In this document: piece by piece, positions 16,366 through 26,209 of the stretch
Position numbering within the stretch: position 1 is the stretch's first letter
Layout: every line of letters starts with the position of its first letter
Source: CAIOZW01 sp049317725
GTDB lineage: Bacteria; Acidobacteriota; Blastocatellia; RBC074
DNA length: 61,258 nt
NCBI GenBank assembly: GCA_049317725.1
Contig: JBMOHS010000002.1
Span: forward strand, 1 to 61,258
Direction of reading: 5' to 3'
Notes under the pieces: generated by a model
What the model was told of the DNA's origin: nothing
The model's database searches: none
What the model saw: only the letters and a program-made list of their open reading frames with translations
Translations under genes and position numbers: made by a program

Positions 16366-18804
16366 TCAGCGACTGACGACCCGGATGGTCTTCAGATTTC
16401 GGTCCGCCCGAATCTCCTGTTCCGTGAAGCGGATGGGCCGCCACTGCTTGTCGGAGAAGAGCTGGGTCTGATCGAGAAACTGAGGCGACGTGGGGTCTCC
16501 GGATTGGGAGTAGGTGAGGAAGGCCTGGGCGCGCGGGCCCTTCTCGGTGTACTCCAGCGCCATCAAAAAGCTGGTTCCCCGGTTGATGGGGTAGCCCTCT
16601 CGGGTGAGAAACCGGCTGCCGCGCACGCGCTGTGGGACGGGAGTCGGTTCGAGCGTCGTGGTGTTCGGCGCGAAATTGACGAAGTTGGCGATGCCATCGT
16701 AGGCCCCATCCCCGCCGTGCATGGGGATGCGGCGCCCGTTGCGGTCGGCATACTGAACCTTGCCGAGCGGCGTGTCGAGGGCGATCCCCGCCTCTTCGAG
16801 CAGCCGGACAGCACGGGCGAGTCGTTGCAAGTGGGTCGGTTGGGCGCTGTCCGCCGCCTCACCGGCGAGGCTATGGGGCGTTCCGACCGGATCTGTCGCC
16901 GTGAAGGCAGCCTCGAAGAGGCGGCCCTTGCGCTGGAGGTCTGCCGGGTCGAATTGACTGATGAATTCGCGCCAAAGGACAGGACCGACACTCCCGACTT
17001 CGTAGCGTCCATCCCAGGATTTGAGGATGCGGCAGGCAGCCTGAAGATCGACCGTGGTCCCTTCGAGGACCACTTTCGGGCCCTGCTCGCAGCGACTGAC
17101 CAGCTCACCGCGCAGCATCTCGGCGGAGAGGCTCCGGTTGCTGAGGAGGGCCGCCGACATCTCTTCCAAGCTGAAGCGGCCATCCGTCCCCGTCGCTGCC
17201 TTATCCTCCAAGAGCCGGACATTCATCCGTGTGCGCAAGGAGCGGGAGGTCTCTTCGTCTCCTTGTAACGGGGAGAAGCCGGTCAGCAGTTGTCTGGGGT
17301 TGGCCAGCCAGAAGCTGTCGTTGGCGTTGAAGACGTAGTCGTTCCTCTCCAGTTGCGGGATCTTCGAAAAAGGAATCACCCCAGGGCGGGTGGCCGGATC
17401 GTTGGTCCACTCAAACAGAGGATCGCTCCCATCGAGGAGAACGATGCCCCGCTCCCAGGCAGTGCGGGTCAGCAGGTCCCGCTCGCGACGCTCCTTCCAA
17501 ACCCGGAGCGCATCTGGAGAGAGGGCTGGCGTCGCCGCGCTGTCGGTGTACCAAGCCCGTCCATCCGCACTGGCGGCGATGGTGTTGACCCACGGCATGG
17601 CGTTGTAGCGCGCGTGGGCCTCCTTGAACTCCTCGAGCGATCGCACGCGGTTCATGGCCATCCATTGCGCCTGCACCGAGACATTGTTGGCGTTCGCATC
17701 CCGGATGCTGACCGTACGCTTGGCCGACCAACCGATCCCTGGGAAATTGAGGATCGGCCCGTAGTGGCTGGAATAGATCTCGCGGTTGACGACCGCCGTC
17801 GAGCCGTTGGGCTGCCGAACCGCAACGGTGATCGTCTGGCGGCTCATCGCCCGTGGCTGCCCCTGGTAGAGGTATTTCGTCGGCTCGCCGGGAACGAGGT
17901 CGAGGCTGTAGACGGTGAAGCGTTTTCCAGCAGAGACGGTGTGGGTCCAGGCGACAGCCCGATTGAAGCCAATCGAGACGCCCGGCGAGCCGAGCAGGCC
18001 TACTCCGTAGACGTCCAGTTCTCCGGGGATTGTCAGATGCTTCTCCCAGAACCGATTGGAGCCCACCCAGGGGTAGTGGGGGTTGGCGATCAGCATCCCC
18101 CGACGACTGGCGGTCCAATCTTTGCCGAGTGCCCAGCCATTGCTGGCCTGCTCGAATTCGGGGATCTCTGTGGGGGAGGCTGCCGCCCTCTCTGCTTTGG
18201 GCGGTTCCGCCGTGGCGATCATCTCGGCGAAGTTGGTGGTGGTGACGACGACGCTCTGGTTGTACGTCAGCAGGTCGATCGCCGTGATCGGGAAGACCCA
18301 CTCCTGGCCACGACACCATCCCGGCACGCCAGCGACACCGACCTCACTGAGGTATTGGTTGTAGCCCGCGACATACCCATCGAGCATCGCTCGCTGGGGT
18401 TCAGGGAGTGACTGGTAGAGATCACGGGCCTGCTCCGCCAGTCCGAGGGCCTTCATGGCGAGATCATTGTTGAGGTGGCGGTTGTTCTCGCCCGGGCCGA
18501 AGAAGCGGGCCCGGTCGCCGCGCGCCTTGACGATCTGATCGGCGAGGGAGCAGAGGTGGTCCTGCGCAAACGCATAGCCCTCGCCGAATCCAAGGCTGCC
18601 GATGTCGGTCGCTTTAATGTGGGGAATACCATTGCTCGTCCGCCGGATCTCCGCTGAGTAGCGGGTGGCTGGTTTGGGGGAAGGGGCAGCCGATTGGGCC
18701 GCAACTCGGGCCCGCATCCACTCCGTGGTCCGTCCTCCGACCAGGAGAACGCCCATTGCCAGCAAGGTGAGGCCGATCGCAATTCGATGACCGTGCCTCT
18801 CCAT
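16366..18804 (-). CDS. Penicillin acylase/AHL acylase family Ntn-hydrolase
   Basis: From the chosen start this is an 812-residue precursor with a signal peptide (IAIGLTLLAMGVLLVG). It has an alpha-chain domain (SNGIPHIKATD, GFGEGYAFAQDHLCSL), a spacer, and the beta-chain beginning at the nucleophile serine, residue 221, in the motif ASNGWALGKDW. Autocatalytic cleavage before this Ser would yield a periplasmic heterodimer. PANPHYPW-like and HTVSAG motifs match the S45 family. Members cleave beta-lactam side chains, acyl-homoserine lactones or aculeacin; the substrate is unknown. The ATG at 18804 has GAGGAG at 7 bp. An alternative at 18864, with GGGAG upstream, adds 20 charged residues. Confidence 0.85.
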   Translation of the reverse strand: MERHGHRIAIGLTLLAMGVLLVGGRTTEWMRARVAAQSAAPSPKPATRYSAEIRRTSNGIPHIKATDIGSLGFGEGYAFAQDHLCSLADQIVKARGDRARFFGPGENNRHLNNDLAMKALGLAEQARDLYQSLPEPQRAMLDGYVAGYNQYLSEVGVAGVPGWCRGQEWVFPITAIDLLTYNQSVVVTTTNFAEMIATAEPPKAERAAASPTEIPEFEQASNGWALGKDWTASRRGMLIANPHYPWVGSNRFWEKHLTIPGELDVYGVGLLGSPGVSIGFNRAVAWTHTVSAGKRFTVYSLDLVPGEPTKYLYQGQPRAMSRQTITVAVRQPNGSTAVVNREIYSSHYGPILNFPGIGWSAKRTVSIRDANANNVSVQAQWMAMNRVRSLEEFKEAHARYNAMPWVNTIAASADGRAWYTDSAATPALSPDALRVWKERRERDLLTRTAWERGIVLLDGSDPLFEWTNDPATRPGVIPFSKIPQLERNDYVFNANDSFWLANPRQLLTGFSPLQGDEETSRSLRTRMNVRLLEDKAATGTDGRFSLEEMSAALLSNRSLSAEMLRGELVSRCEQGPKVVLEGTTVDLQAACRILKSWDGRYEVGSVGPVLWREFISQFDPADLQRKGRLFEAAFTATDPVGTPHSLAGEAADSAQPTHLQRLARAVRLLEEAGIALDTPLGKVQYADRNGRRIPMHGGDGAYDGIANFVNFAPNTTTLEPTPVPQRVRGSRFLTREGYPINRGTSFLMALEYTEKGPRAQAFLTYSQSGDPTSPQFLDQTQLFSDKQWRPIRFTEQEIRADRNLKTIRVVSR

Positions 18805-19118
18805 CTGTTTGTCTCCTCGGGGGGACCTTCCCCGCTTGTGCTTTGCGGACTCCTCGCTCTTCATTTGTCGCTCCCTCTGAATGAACTGATTGAATCGTGG
18901 CAGGCGATCGTCTTCTCCGTGTCCGTGCTCCATCTGGACCCGGGACCGTTCCGACCGTCAAATCATACCGCAGCCGCTCATTCTCTGCATAGAGAAGGCT
19001 TCCAGCAGCTCTTTCTGCCCAGTCCTGAATTGGCTGGTCCCCGGCCGCTCGTCTCGGCGGAGCAGGGGACCCAGGCAGTCGAGCGGATCGGGCGACGCTG
19101 GAGCCAACGCGAATGGAT
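18805..19118. other. Spacer upstream of the acylase gene
   Basis: These 314 bp lie between the CBM9-like gene and the acylase start on the minus strand. The first 60 bp may encode an N-terminal extension of the acylase if the ATG at 18864 is used. The rest shows no gene family resemblance and no clear promoter or terminator. Confidence 0.5.
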
Positions 19119-19988
19119 TCAACGAACTAATCGCAGCGTCCCGAACGCCTCTGGAGCGTGATATGTTGGTTGGTTTGTCGGCTGCCAGGCAATGTGGGCC
19201 CGGTTGGGAGGTGGCCCCTGTATCCGGTAAAAATTGATCCGCATTCGATTGCCAGCCTTGGCTGGGCGCGAGTCGATCTTCTCCATTGGAATCCGCATCT
19301 CCCCATACCAAACTTGGCGATCGCGATCGACGCGAGCCTTGACTTCGTATCCGGAGTTCCAGCTCCAGTCGTGATTGGGGGGATCCGTTCCCCGATCGAT
19401 GAAGAGGTCGACCCACTCCCCTTGCGGTGAGACCTGAAACTCGGTATACCGCTTGATGTTTGCGAAATCGGTGCCGATGAAGGCTTCCGCGACGTCCCAC
19501 TCCCAGAGGAGGTTGGTCTCGCTGGTCGTCGACGGCGAAGGGGTCAGATAGAGCGTCTGGTAAGGGCAGGTGAAGAGGAGGTAGAGGTTCTTCTCCGTCC
19601 ACCGGGAACGAATCTCTGTCCGGTGGCCCGGCACGGGACGCCCGCGTTGGTCGTACTCTGCGACCACCCCCTGGACAGGGCGCCAAGCGGCGCTCGCCGG
19701 GTCCGCAGTGAGGGCAAAATCGGCACTCACCCGTCGGCTCTCGATCGTGCCCGCTTGCTTGCCGCCAGACTGCTCCCCTGGCTTCGCCTCCTGAACTCTT
19801 CCCCACCCCAGGAGAAGAAGGGTCAGCAAAAGAATCGACCCACCGGTCAATCCCGTCAGGACTCCCCGACCGTCTGCGGGTCTGCGCACTGGCTCTTGTT
19901 CACCCAATCCTTCGCCTGCCGATTCCCTGGAATTCTCTTTCGACTGTGGATCTCTCTTCATCTCTTCTTTCCTCGGTTTGATCACCAT
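19119..19988 (-). CDS. Membrane-anchored or exported CBM9-like domain protein
   Basis: This 289-residue protein has one hydrophobic segment (about residues 44-62) followed by a single beta-rich domain: DPASAAWRPVQGV, EIRSRWTEKNLYLLFTCPY, LLWEWDVAEAFIGTDF, WVDLFIDRGT and YGEMRIPMEKI. This is the pattern of the carbohydrate-binding family 9-like/DOMON fold. Similar stand-alone domains occur in secreted proteins of Acidobacteriota and Bacteroidota; ligand unknown, no catalytic residues evident. The start could be 19988 (GGAGAG upstream) or 19961 (GAGG upstream). The N-terminus before the anchor is unusually charged. Confidence 0.75.
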   Translation of the reverse strand: MVIKPRKEEMKRDPQSKENSRESAGEGLGEQEPVRRPADGRGVLTGLTGGSILLLTLLLLGWGRVQEAKPGEQSGGKQAGTIESRRVSADFALTADPASAAWRPVQGVVAEYDQRGRPVPGHRTEIRSRWTEKNLYLLFTCPYQTLYLTPSPSTTSETNLLWEWDVAEAFIGTDFANIKRYTEFQVSPQGEWVDLFIDRGTDPPNHDWSWNSGYEVKARVDRDRQVWYGEMRIPMEKIDSRPAKAGNRMRINFYRIQGPPPNRAHIAWQPTNQPTYHAPEAFGTLRLVR

Positions 19989-20168
19989 TGTTTTCTCTCC
20001 AAGATATGGGGGATGTGGGGGATGGGCCGAAAGCCAGGCTCGGCATCTTTCCGCCTCCCATTCCCACGGAGATGGAAAATTTGTTAGCATAGCGGCGGAT
20101 TTCGAGTCAGAGCTCCACGAGTGTCCAGACAATGGGCACGAGAACGCAGACGAAGACCCATTCCTTGT

Positions 20169-20501
20169 ATGCCTATGAACGAGCAACAAATGGAGGAGGC
20201 AGTCGAGACGAAGGCGCGGCCTCAATTGCGAAAGCCACCCCTCTTCAAGGTGCTGCTCCATAATGATCATTATACGACGATGGAGTTTGTCGTCTACGTC
20301 CTGATCGAAGTCTTCCGGCACAATGAGTTGAGCGCGATCCGCATCATGTTGCAGGTTCATCAGCAGGGAGTCGGAGTTGCCGGCGTCTACCCCTACGAAA
20401 TTGCCGAGACGAAAGTCGCCCGTGTGCTGGCAATGGCGAAAGAATCTGACTTTCCGTTACTCTGCACACTCGAGGAAGAGGAGGGAGAGGGAAGTGCCTG
20501 A
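20169..20501 (+). CDS. clpS: ATP-dependent Clp protease adaptor ClpS
   Basis: This 110-residue protein contains KVLLHNDHYTTMEFVVYVL, with the Asn-Asp substrate-pocket motif, followed by MLQVHQQGVGVAGVYPYEIAE and ETKVARVLAMA. ClpS delivers N-degron substrates to ClpA. Two ATGs (20169 and 20175) are possible and no strong Shine-Dalgarno is visible. clpA follows 48 bp downstream in the usual clpS-clpA order. Confidence 0.95.
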   Translation: MPMNEQQMEEAVETKARPQLRKPPLFKVLLHNDHYTTMEFVVYVLIEVFRHNELSAIRIMLQVHQQGVGVAGVYPYEIAETKVARVLAMAKESDFPLLCTLEEEEGEGSA

Positions 20502-20549
20502 CCAAGATGGCTCGTCGAGAGGGCGGGAGTGGGCTGGCAAGGAACACGT

Positions 20550-22844
20550 ATGATCACCAAGGAACTGCAAGCGACGCTCAACCTGGCTGCCAACGAGGCG
20601 GTCAACCGACGACACGAGTTTCTGACATTGGAGCATCTGCTCTTTGCGCTCCTCCACGATCCCGTCGGCAGTGAAGTCTTGACCAACTGCGGAGCCGATC
20701 TCGACCTCCTGCGGCAAGACCTGGAAGAGTTCTTCACCGACCGGATGGACACATTGGTCCGGTCTCGCGAAGACCAGTTTCCAGAGCAGACCGCCGGGTT
20801 TGAACGGGTGGTGGAACGCGCGATCCTGCAGGCCCATGCCTCCGCGCAGGAGAACATCGACGCGGGCAATATCTTGGCCTCACTCTTCGAGGAGCCGCAT
20901 TGTCACGCCCGGTACCTTCTCGAAAAGCAGGGCGTTACTCGACTCGATATTCTCAACTACATCTCACACGGCGTGGCCAAGCAAGAGCCTGAGCAGGAGC
21001 CTCTCTTCCCGGAATCGGAATCGGATGAGGAAGAGGAGGCAGAGGCCCGGCAGGTCCGGGATCCCCTGCGGGCTTTTGCGACCAACCTCGTTGCCCGGGC
21101 CGCCGAGGGGAAGATCGATCCACTCATTGGTCGCCAAGCGGAACTTGAACGAACGATTCAGGTACTCTGCCGACGACGGAAGAACAACCCCCTCTTCATT
21201 GGAGATCCTGGGGTCGGGAAGACGGCGATTGCCGAAGGACTCGCCTACAAGATCCAGCGCGGTGAAGTCCCCGAGATCCTGCGCCAGTCCGAAGTCTATG
21301 CCCTCGATTTGGGGGCACTTCTCGCCGGTACCCGCTATCGGGGAGAGTTTGAGCAACGGCTCAAGGCGGTTCTTCTGGCACTCCAAAAGCGCCAGGACGC
21401 CATTCTCTTCATCGACGAGATTCACACGATCGTGGGAGCCGGGGCGGTCAGTGGCGGGTCAATGGATGCGTCGAACATCCTCAAGCCAGCCCTGGCCAGC
21501 GGGGAGTTGCGCTGCATCGGTTCAACGACCTACAGCGAGTACAAGGCTTCGTTCGAGCGGGATCGGGCCCTCGCGCGACGCTTTCAGATGATCGAGATCG
21601 CCCAGCCGAGTGTCGCGGAGACCGTCCAGATTCTCGAAGGGCTCAAGAGCTATTACGAGGCCCACCACGGAGTATGCTACGGGGATGACGCGCTACGCGC
21701 GGCGGCGGAGCTCTCGGCCAAGCATATCAATGACCGGTTTCTTCCCGACAAGGCGATCGATGTCATCGACGAGGTGGGGGCCGCGATCAAACTGCGTCCA
21801 GCAGAAGAACGGCCGGCGGTGATTGGGGAGCACGAAGTCGAACTGGTCGTCGCACGGATGGCGCGAATCCCTCCGAAGTCGGTCTCCACGTCGGATCGAA
21901 TCCGGTTGCGGCAACTGGAAGAGGATCTGCGGCAAGTCATCTACGGACAGCCCCAGGCCATTCACCAAGTGGTCGAGGCGATCAAGCTCTCGCGAGCGGG
22001 GCTTGGCCATCCCGAAAAACCGATCGGTTCCTTCCTCTTTTCGGGCCCAACCGGGGTCGGCAAGACGGAGTTGGCGCGTCAGTTGGCACGCCATCTGGGC
22101 ATTGAGTTTCTCCGCTTCGACATGAGTGAGTACATGGAGAAGCATACCGTCTCGCGCTTGATTGGTGCTCCGCCGGGGTATGTCGGGTTTGATCAGGGTG
22201 GGTTGTTGACCGACGCGATCCGCAAGACCCCCTACGCCGTCCTCGTTCTCGACGAGATTGAGAAGGCCCATCCAGACCTCTTCAACATCCTGCTCCAGGT
22301 GATGGACCACGCGACCTTGACCGATAACAATGGAAACAAGGCCGACTTCCGCAACGTCATTCTGATCATGACGACCAACGCTGGCGCGCGCGAGTTGAGT
22401 GGATCGCCCCTTGGCTTTTCGGCAGCCGAGCGCGGAGGGATTGGCGGCACGGGCAGTCGGGCGCGCGGCGCGATCGAGCGGACGTTCAGCCCGGAGTTCC
22501 GCAATCGGTTGGACGCTTGGATCGCCTTCGATCCCCTGACCCCCGAGACGATCGTCCTGGTGGTCGACAAGTTTGTCGGGGAGTTGCAAGAGCAGTTGGT
22601 CGACAAGCGGGTGACCCTCGAGCTGACGGAAGCGGCGCGGACTTGGCTGGCTCGCCACGGATACGATGCCCAATTTGGAGCCCGTCCGATGGCGCGGTTG
22701 ATCCAATCAAAGATCCGGGAGCCACTCGCCGGGGAGATCCTCTTCGGTCAATTGCAGTTCGGAGGGAGCGTGACGGTCGATGCGGTCGACGATGGTCTCA
22801 CTCTGACCTGTCATAGCGCGGAGCCGCTCCAACAGGTCGGGTAG
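20550..22844 (+). CDS. clpA: ATP-dependent Clp protease ATP-binding subunit ClpA
   Basis: This 764-residue protein has the two Clp_N repeats (residues 1-145), an acidic linker (145-170), a first AAA+ module with Walker A GDPGVGKTAIAEG near 218 and VYALDLGALLAGTRYRGEFE, no ClpB middle coiled coil, and a second AAA+ module with GPTGVGKTELA near 499. The ClpP-docking tripeptide is represented by LGF within ELSGSPLGFSA. It unfolds substrates for ClpP (not in the window). AAGGA with 6-bp spacing supports the ATG at 20550. Confidence 0.95.
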   Translation: MITKELQATLNLAANEAVNRRHEFLTLEHLLFALLHDPVGSEVLTNCGADLDLLRQDLEEFFTDRMDTLVRSREDQFPEQTAGFERVVERAILQAHASAQENIDAGNILASLFEEPHCHARYLLEKQGVTRLDILNYISHGVAKQEPEQEPLFPESESDEEEEAEARQVRDPLRAFATNLVARAAEGKIDPLIGRQAELERTIQVLCRRRKNNPLFIGDPGVGKTAIAEGLAYKIQRGEVPEILRQSEVYALDLGALLAGTRYRGEFEQRLKAVLLALQKRQDAILFIDEIHTIVGAGAVSGGSMDASNILKPALASGELRCIGSTTYSEYKASFERDRALARRFQMIEIAQPSVAETVQILEGLKSYYEAHHGVCYGDDALRAAAELSAKHINDRFLPDKAIDVIDEVGAAIKLRPAEERPAVIGEHEVELVVARMARIPPKSVSTSDRIRLRQLEEDLRQVIYGQPQAIHQVVEAIKLSRAGLGHPEKPIGSFLFSGPTGVGKTELARQLARHLGIEFLRFDMSEYMEKHTVSRLIGAPPGYVGFDQGGLLTDAIRKTPYAVLVLDEIEKAHPDLFNILLQVMDHATLTDNNGNKADFRNVILIMTTNAGARELSGSPLGFSAAERGGIGGTGSRARGAIERTFSPEFRNRLDAWIAFDPLTPETIVLVVDKFVGELQEQLVDKRVTLELTEAARTWLARHGYDAQFGARPMARLIQSKIREPLAGEILFGQLQFGGSVTVDAVDDGLTLTCHSAEPLQQVG

Positions 22845-22925
22845 CAACGAACCGCTCTCGGATGACGGACTCATTCCGGGCAGTTTCAATCAAGACCAGT
22901 TCAACAGAGACAAGGAGAGTTTCCT

Positions 22926-25900
22926 ATGGGCAAGAGGCGTCGCGAGTCGGCCCGACATCTGCTTTGGTGGGGAGGAATCGCCATTGGGTTGGGGGTGGCG
23001 ATCCTGGGCAGCACGGGCAAGGGGTGGCATTCGGCGGTCTCCGCCGTGGCACCGGATCGTGCTCCCTGGAGTGGGCTGCAGTACCGCAATATTGGGCCGT
23101 TTCGGGGAGGCCGCTCGGTCGCGGTGGCGGGTGTTGCCTCGCAACCCATGACCTACTATTTCGGAGCGACCGGCGGAGGAGTCTGGAAGACGGTCGATGC
23201 CGGCGTCTCGTGGGAGCCAATTTCGGACGGGCAGCCCTTTGGGACGGGAAGTGTTGGCGCGATTGAAGTCAGCTTGTCAGATCCCAACGTCATCTTTGTC
23301 GGAATGGGCGAGACCCCGATTCGGGGGAATGTCTCACACGGGGACGGGGTCTACCGATCGGGAGACGCCGGGCGGACCTGGAAGCGGGTGGGTCTGGAGA
23401 ACTCGCGACACATTGGTCGTGTTCGGATCCATCCACGCAACCCCGATCTGGTCTATGTCGCCGCCCTGGGCCATATCTTTGGCCCGCACGAGGAGCGAGG
23501 CGTCTATCGAACCCGGGATGGGGGCAAGACGTGGGAGCGCATTCTCTACAAGAGTGATCGGGCCGGCGCGGTCGACCTCGTCTTTGACCCGACCAATCCC
23601 AATGTCCTCTACGCCTCGTTCTGGGAGGTGAAGCGGACCCCGTTCAGTCTGGAGAGTGGTGGGCCAGACAGTGGGCTCTACAAATCGACGGATGGTGGCG
23701 ACACCTGGACCGAGATCTCCCGTCGCCCCGGCCTGCCGAAAGGACTCTTGGGCAAGATCGGAGTGGCCGTCTCACCGGCCAATCCAGACCGCGTCTGGGC
23801 ACTCATCGAGGCTGATGACGGCGGCGTCTTCCGTTCCGACAATGCCGGAGCGACGTGGACACGCGTCAATGAGAGCCGGAATCTGCGTCAGCGGGCCTGG
23901 TACTACACCCATATCTACGCTGACCCGGTCAGTGTTGACACGGTCTACGTCCTGAATGTCGCCTTCTACAAATCGGTCGATGGTGGGAGGACCTACACGA
24001 CGGTCGAGGTCCCGCACAGCGACAACCACGACCTCTGGATTGCGCCGAACGATCCATTGCGGATGATCAACGGGAATGACGGCGGCGCCAACGTCACCTT
24101 CAATGGTGGCAAGACCTGGAGCGAACAGGATCAGGCGACCGCCCAGTTCTACCGCGTCTCGCTCGACCAGGACTTTCCCTATCACATCTACGGAGCGCAA
24201 CAGGACAATTCGACCGTCAAGATCGTCAGTCGGACGACCGAAGCTGGCATCACGATCCGCGATTGGGAGCCGACCGCAGGGAGCGAGTCCGGCTGGGTCC
24301 AGCCGCACCCCAAGGATTCACAGATCGTCTTTGGCGGAAACTACGGTGGGTATCTGACCCGGCTCGACCATCGAACGGGGCAGGAGCGCGACATCAATGT
24401 CTGGCCAGACAATCCGATGGGCTGGGGGGCGGAGGGCATGAAGTACCGGTTCCAGTGGAACTTCCCGATCCTCTTCTCGCCGCACGATTCCAATGTGCTC
24501 TATACGGCCGGCAATCGACTCTTTCGCACGACCAATGAAGGGCAGACGTGGGTTCCGATCAGTCCGGACTTGACCCGCAACGAGAAGAGCAAGCTCGGTC
24601 CTTCCGGGGGACCGATCACCAAGGACAACACCAGCGTCGAGTACTACTGCACGATCTTCACTGTGGCCGAATCACCAGTTCGCGCGGGAGTGATCTGGGC
24701 GGGGTCGGATGATGGCTTGGTGCACGTCACCCGCAACGGCGGGGGCAACTGGGAGAATGTCACGGGCAATCTTCCCGGACTGCCCGAGTGGATTCAGATC
24801 AATTCGATCGAGGCCTCCCCCTTCGATGCGGGCACGGCCTATGTCGCGGCGACGATGTACAAGTCGGACGATTTCCGTCCCTATCTCTACAAGACCGCCG
24901 ATTACGGGAAGACGTGGAAGAAGATCATCACGGGCCTTCCCGAGAACAGCTTTACCCGCGTGATCCGTGAAGATCCCAACCGGCGGGGATTGCTCTATGC
25001 CGGAACCGAGACGGGGATGCACGTCTCCTTCAACGACGGGGATACTTGGCAATCGTTGCAGCTCAACCTGCCAGTGGTGCCAATCACCGACTTGGCGATC
25101 CAAGCGCGGGAGAAGGATCTCGTCGTGGCGACGCAGGGGCGCAGCTTCTGGATTCTCGATGATCTGTCCGTCCTGCACCAGTGGAAGGACGAGCTCGCCG
25201 CCGCCGAGGTCCACCTCTTCAAGCCTGAAGACGCGATTCGGATGCCGGGACGAGGTTTTCGCCCCCCTTCCACCGCGACGATCGGCCAGAATCCGCCGGC
25301 TGGGGCGGTGATCTGGTACCACCTCAAGGAGACTCCCAAGGGAGAGGTCAAGCTGGAGATTCTCGACCGCGCCGGGAAGGTGATTCGCACCTTCAGCAGC
25401 CGGGCTGCTGCCGAGGAGGCGGGAGGCGCTGGCCGTTTTGGCGGGGGCGGACCGACGCGGCTCGCCACCGAACCGGGCCTCAACCAGTTCATCTGGGATC
25501 TTCGCTATCCGGACGCCAGCCGCTTTCCGGGCATGATCCTCTGGGCCGGGATGACGAGCGGACCGAAGGCCGTTCCTGGAACCTATCAGGCGCGCCTGAC
25601 AGTCGACTCGAAGACGCTCACCGAGACCTTTGTCGTCAAGGCCGATCCGCGCATCCCCACCACCGCGCAGGACTTCCAGCAACAGTTCGACCTGCTGCTC
25701 AAGATTCGCGATAAGCTGACGGAGACCCACGACAAGATCGTCGCCATCCGCGATGTACGCCGGCAGATCAACGACTACGCCGATCGTGTCCGCTCCCAGC
25801 CATCGGCCAAACCGATCGTCGAGGCGGCGAAGGTACTCAGCGGGAAACTGACGGCAGTCGAGGAGGAGCTCTACCAGACGAAGAACCAGAGCAGTCAGGA

Positions 25901-26138
25901 CCCTCTCAACTACCCGATTCGACTCAACAACAAGTTGGCGGCGTTGGCGGGGTCGATCGCCGGGCCGGATGCGCGGCCAACCGATCAGCAGCTCGCTGTC
26001 TACGAGGATCTGGTCACCCGGATTGATGCCCAGCTCGCCAGCTTACAGCAGATCATGACCACCGATCTCCCAGCCTTCAACAAGCTGGTTCGGGATCAGA
26101 ACATTCCGGCAGTAATCGTCAAATCGGCTGACAAGTAG
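22926..26138 (+). CDS. Very large exported BNR/Asp-box (sortilin-like beta-propeller) protein
   Basis: This 1070-residue protein has an N-terminal signal or anchor (HLLWWGGIAIGLGVAILG). About eleven Asp-box motifs follow (for example DAGVSWEPI, DGGKTWERI, DGGDTWTEI, NEGQTWVPI, NDGDTWQSL) to about residue 760, predicting a ten-bladed Vps10/sortilin-like propeller or two propellers. The C-terminal 300 residues include an Ig-like segment (IWDLRYPDASRFPG) and a helical end. Such proteins are often annotated glycosyl hydrolase, but sialidase catalytic residues are not evident. They are abundant in Acidobacteriota and Gemmatimonadota, function unknown. AAGGAG precedes the ATG. Confidence 0.85.
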   Translation: MGKRRRESARHLLWWGGIAIGLGVAILGSTGKGWHSAVSAVAPDRAPWSGLQYRNIGPFRGGRSVAVAGVASQPMTYYFGATGGGVWKTVDAGVSWEPISDGQPFGTGSVGAIEVSLSDPNVIFVGMGETPIRGNVSHGDGVYRSGDAGRTWKRVGLENSRHIGRVRIHPRNPDLVYVAALGHIFGPHEERGVYRTRDGGKTWERILYKSDRAGAVDLVFDPTNPNVLYASFWEVKRTPFSLESGGPDSGLYKSTDGGDTWTEISRRPGLPKGLLGKIGVAVSPANPDRVWALIEADDGGVFRSDNAGATWTRVNESRNLRQRAWYYTHIYADPVSVDTVYVLNVAFYKSVDGGRTYTTVEVPHSDNHDLWIAPNDPLRMINGNDGGANVTFNGGKTWSEQDQATAQFYRVSLDQDFPYHIYGAQQDNSTVKIVSRTTEAGITIRDWEPTAGSESGWVQPHPKDSQIVFGGNYGGYLTRLDHRTGQERDINVWPDNPMGWGAEGMKYRFQWNFPILFSPHDSNVLYTAGNRLFRTTNEGQTWVPISPDLTRNEKSKLGPSGGPITKDNTSVEYYCTIFTVAESPVRAGVIWAGSDDGLVHVTRNGGGNWENVTGNLPGLPEWIQINSIEASPFDAGTAYVAATMYKSDDFRPYLYKTADYGKTWKKIITGLPENSFTRVIREDPNRRGLLYAGTETGMHVSFNDGDTWQSLQLNLPVVPITDLAIQAREKDLVVATQGRSFWILDDLSVLHQWKDELAAAEVHLFKPEDAIRMPGRGFRPPSTATIGQNPPAGAVIWYHLKETPKGEVKLEILDRAGKVIRTFSSRAAAEEAGGAGRFGGGGPTRLATEPGLNQFIWDLRYPDASRFPGMILWAGMTSGPKAVPGTYQARLTVDSKTLTETFVVKADPRIPTTAQDFQQQFDLLLKIRDKLTETHDKIVAIRDVRRQINDYADRVRSQPSAKPIVEAAKVLSGKLTAVEEELYQTKNQSSQDPLNYPIRLNNKLAALAGSIAGPDARPTDQQLAVYEDLVTRIDAQLASLQQIMTTDLPAFNKLVRDQNIPAVIVKSADK

Positions 26139-26153
26139 GGCGCTTCGTGGAAC

Positions 26154-26198
26154 GGCCGGAGCGGGGGAGAAAGACGCTCCCCGGCTCCGGCCCTTCTT
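26154..26198. terminator. Strong intrinsic terminator
   Basis: A 16-bp stem with one mismatch (26154-26169 with 26177-26192) and a 7-base loop is followed by TTCTTTT. It lies between the convergent BNR-protein and serine-hydrolase genes and terminates the plus-strand transcript. Confidence 0.88.
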
Positions 26199-26209
26199 TT
26201 ACCCGATCA

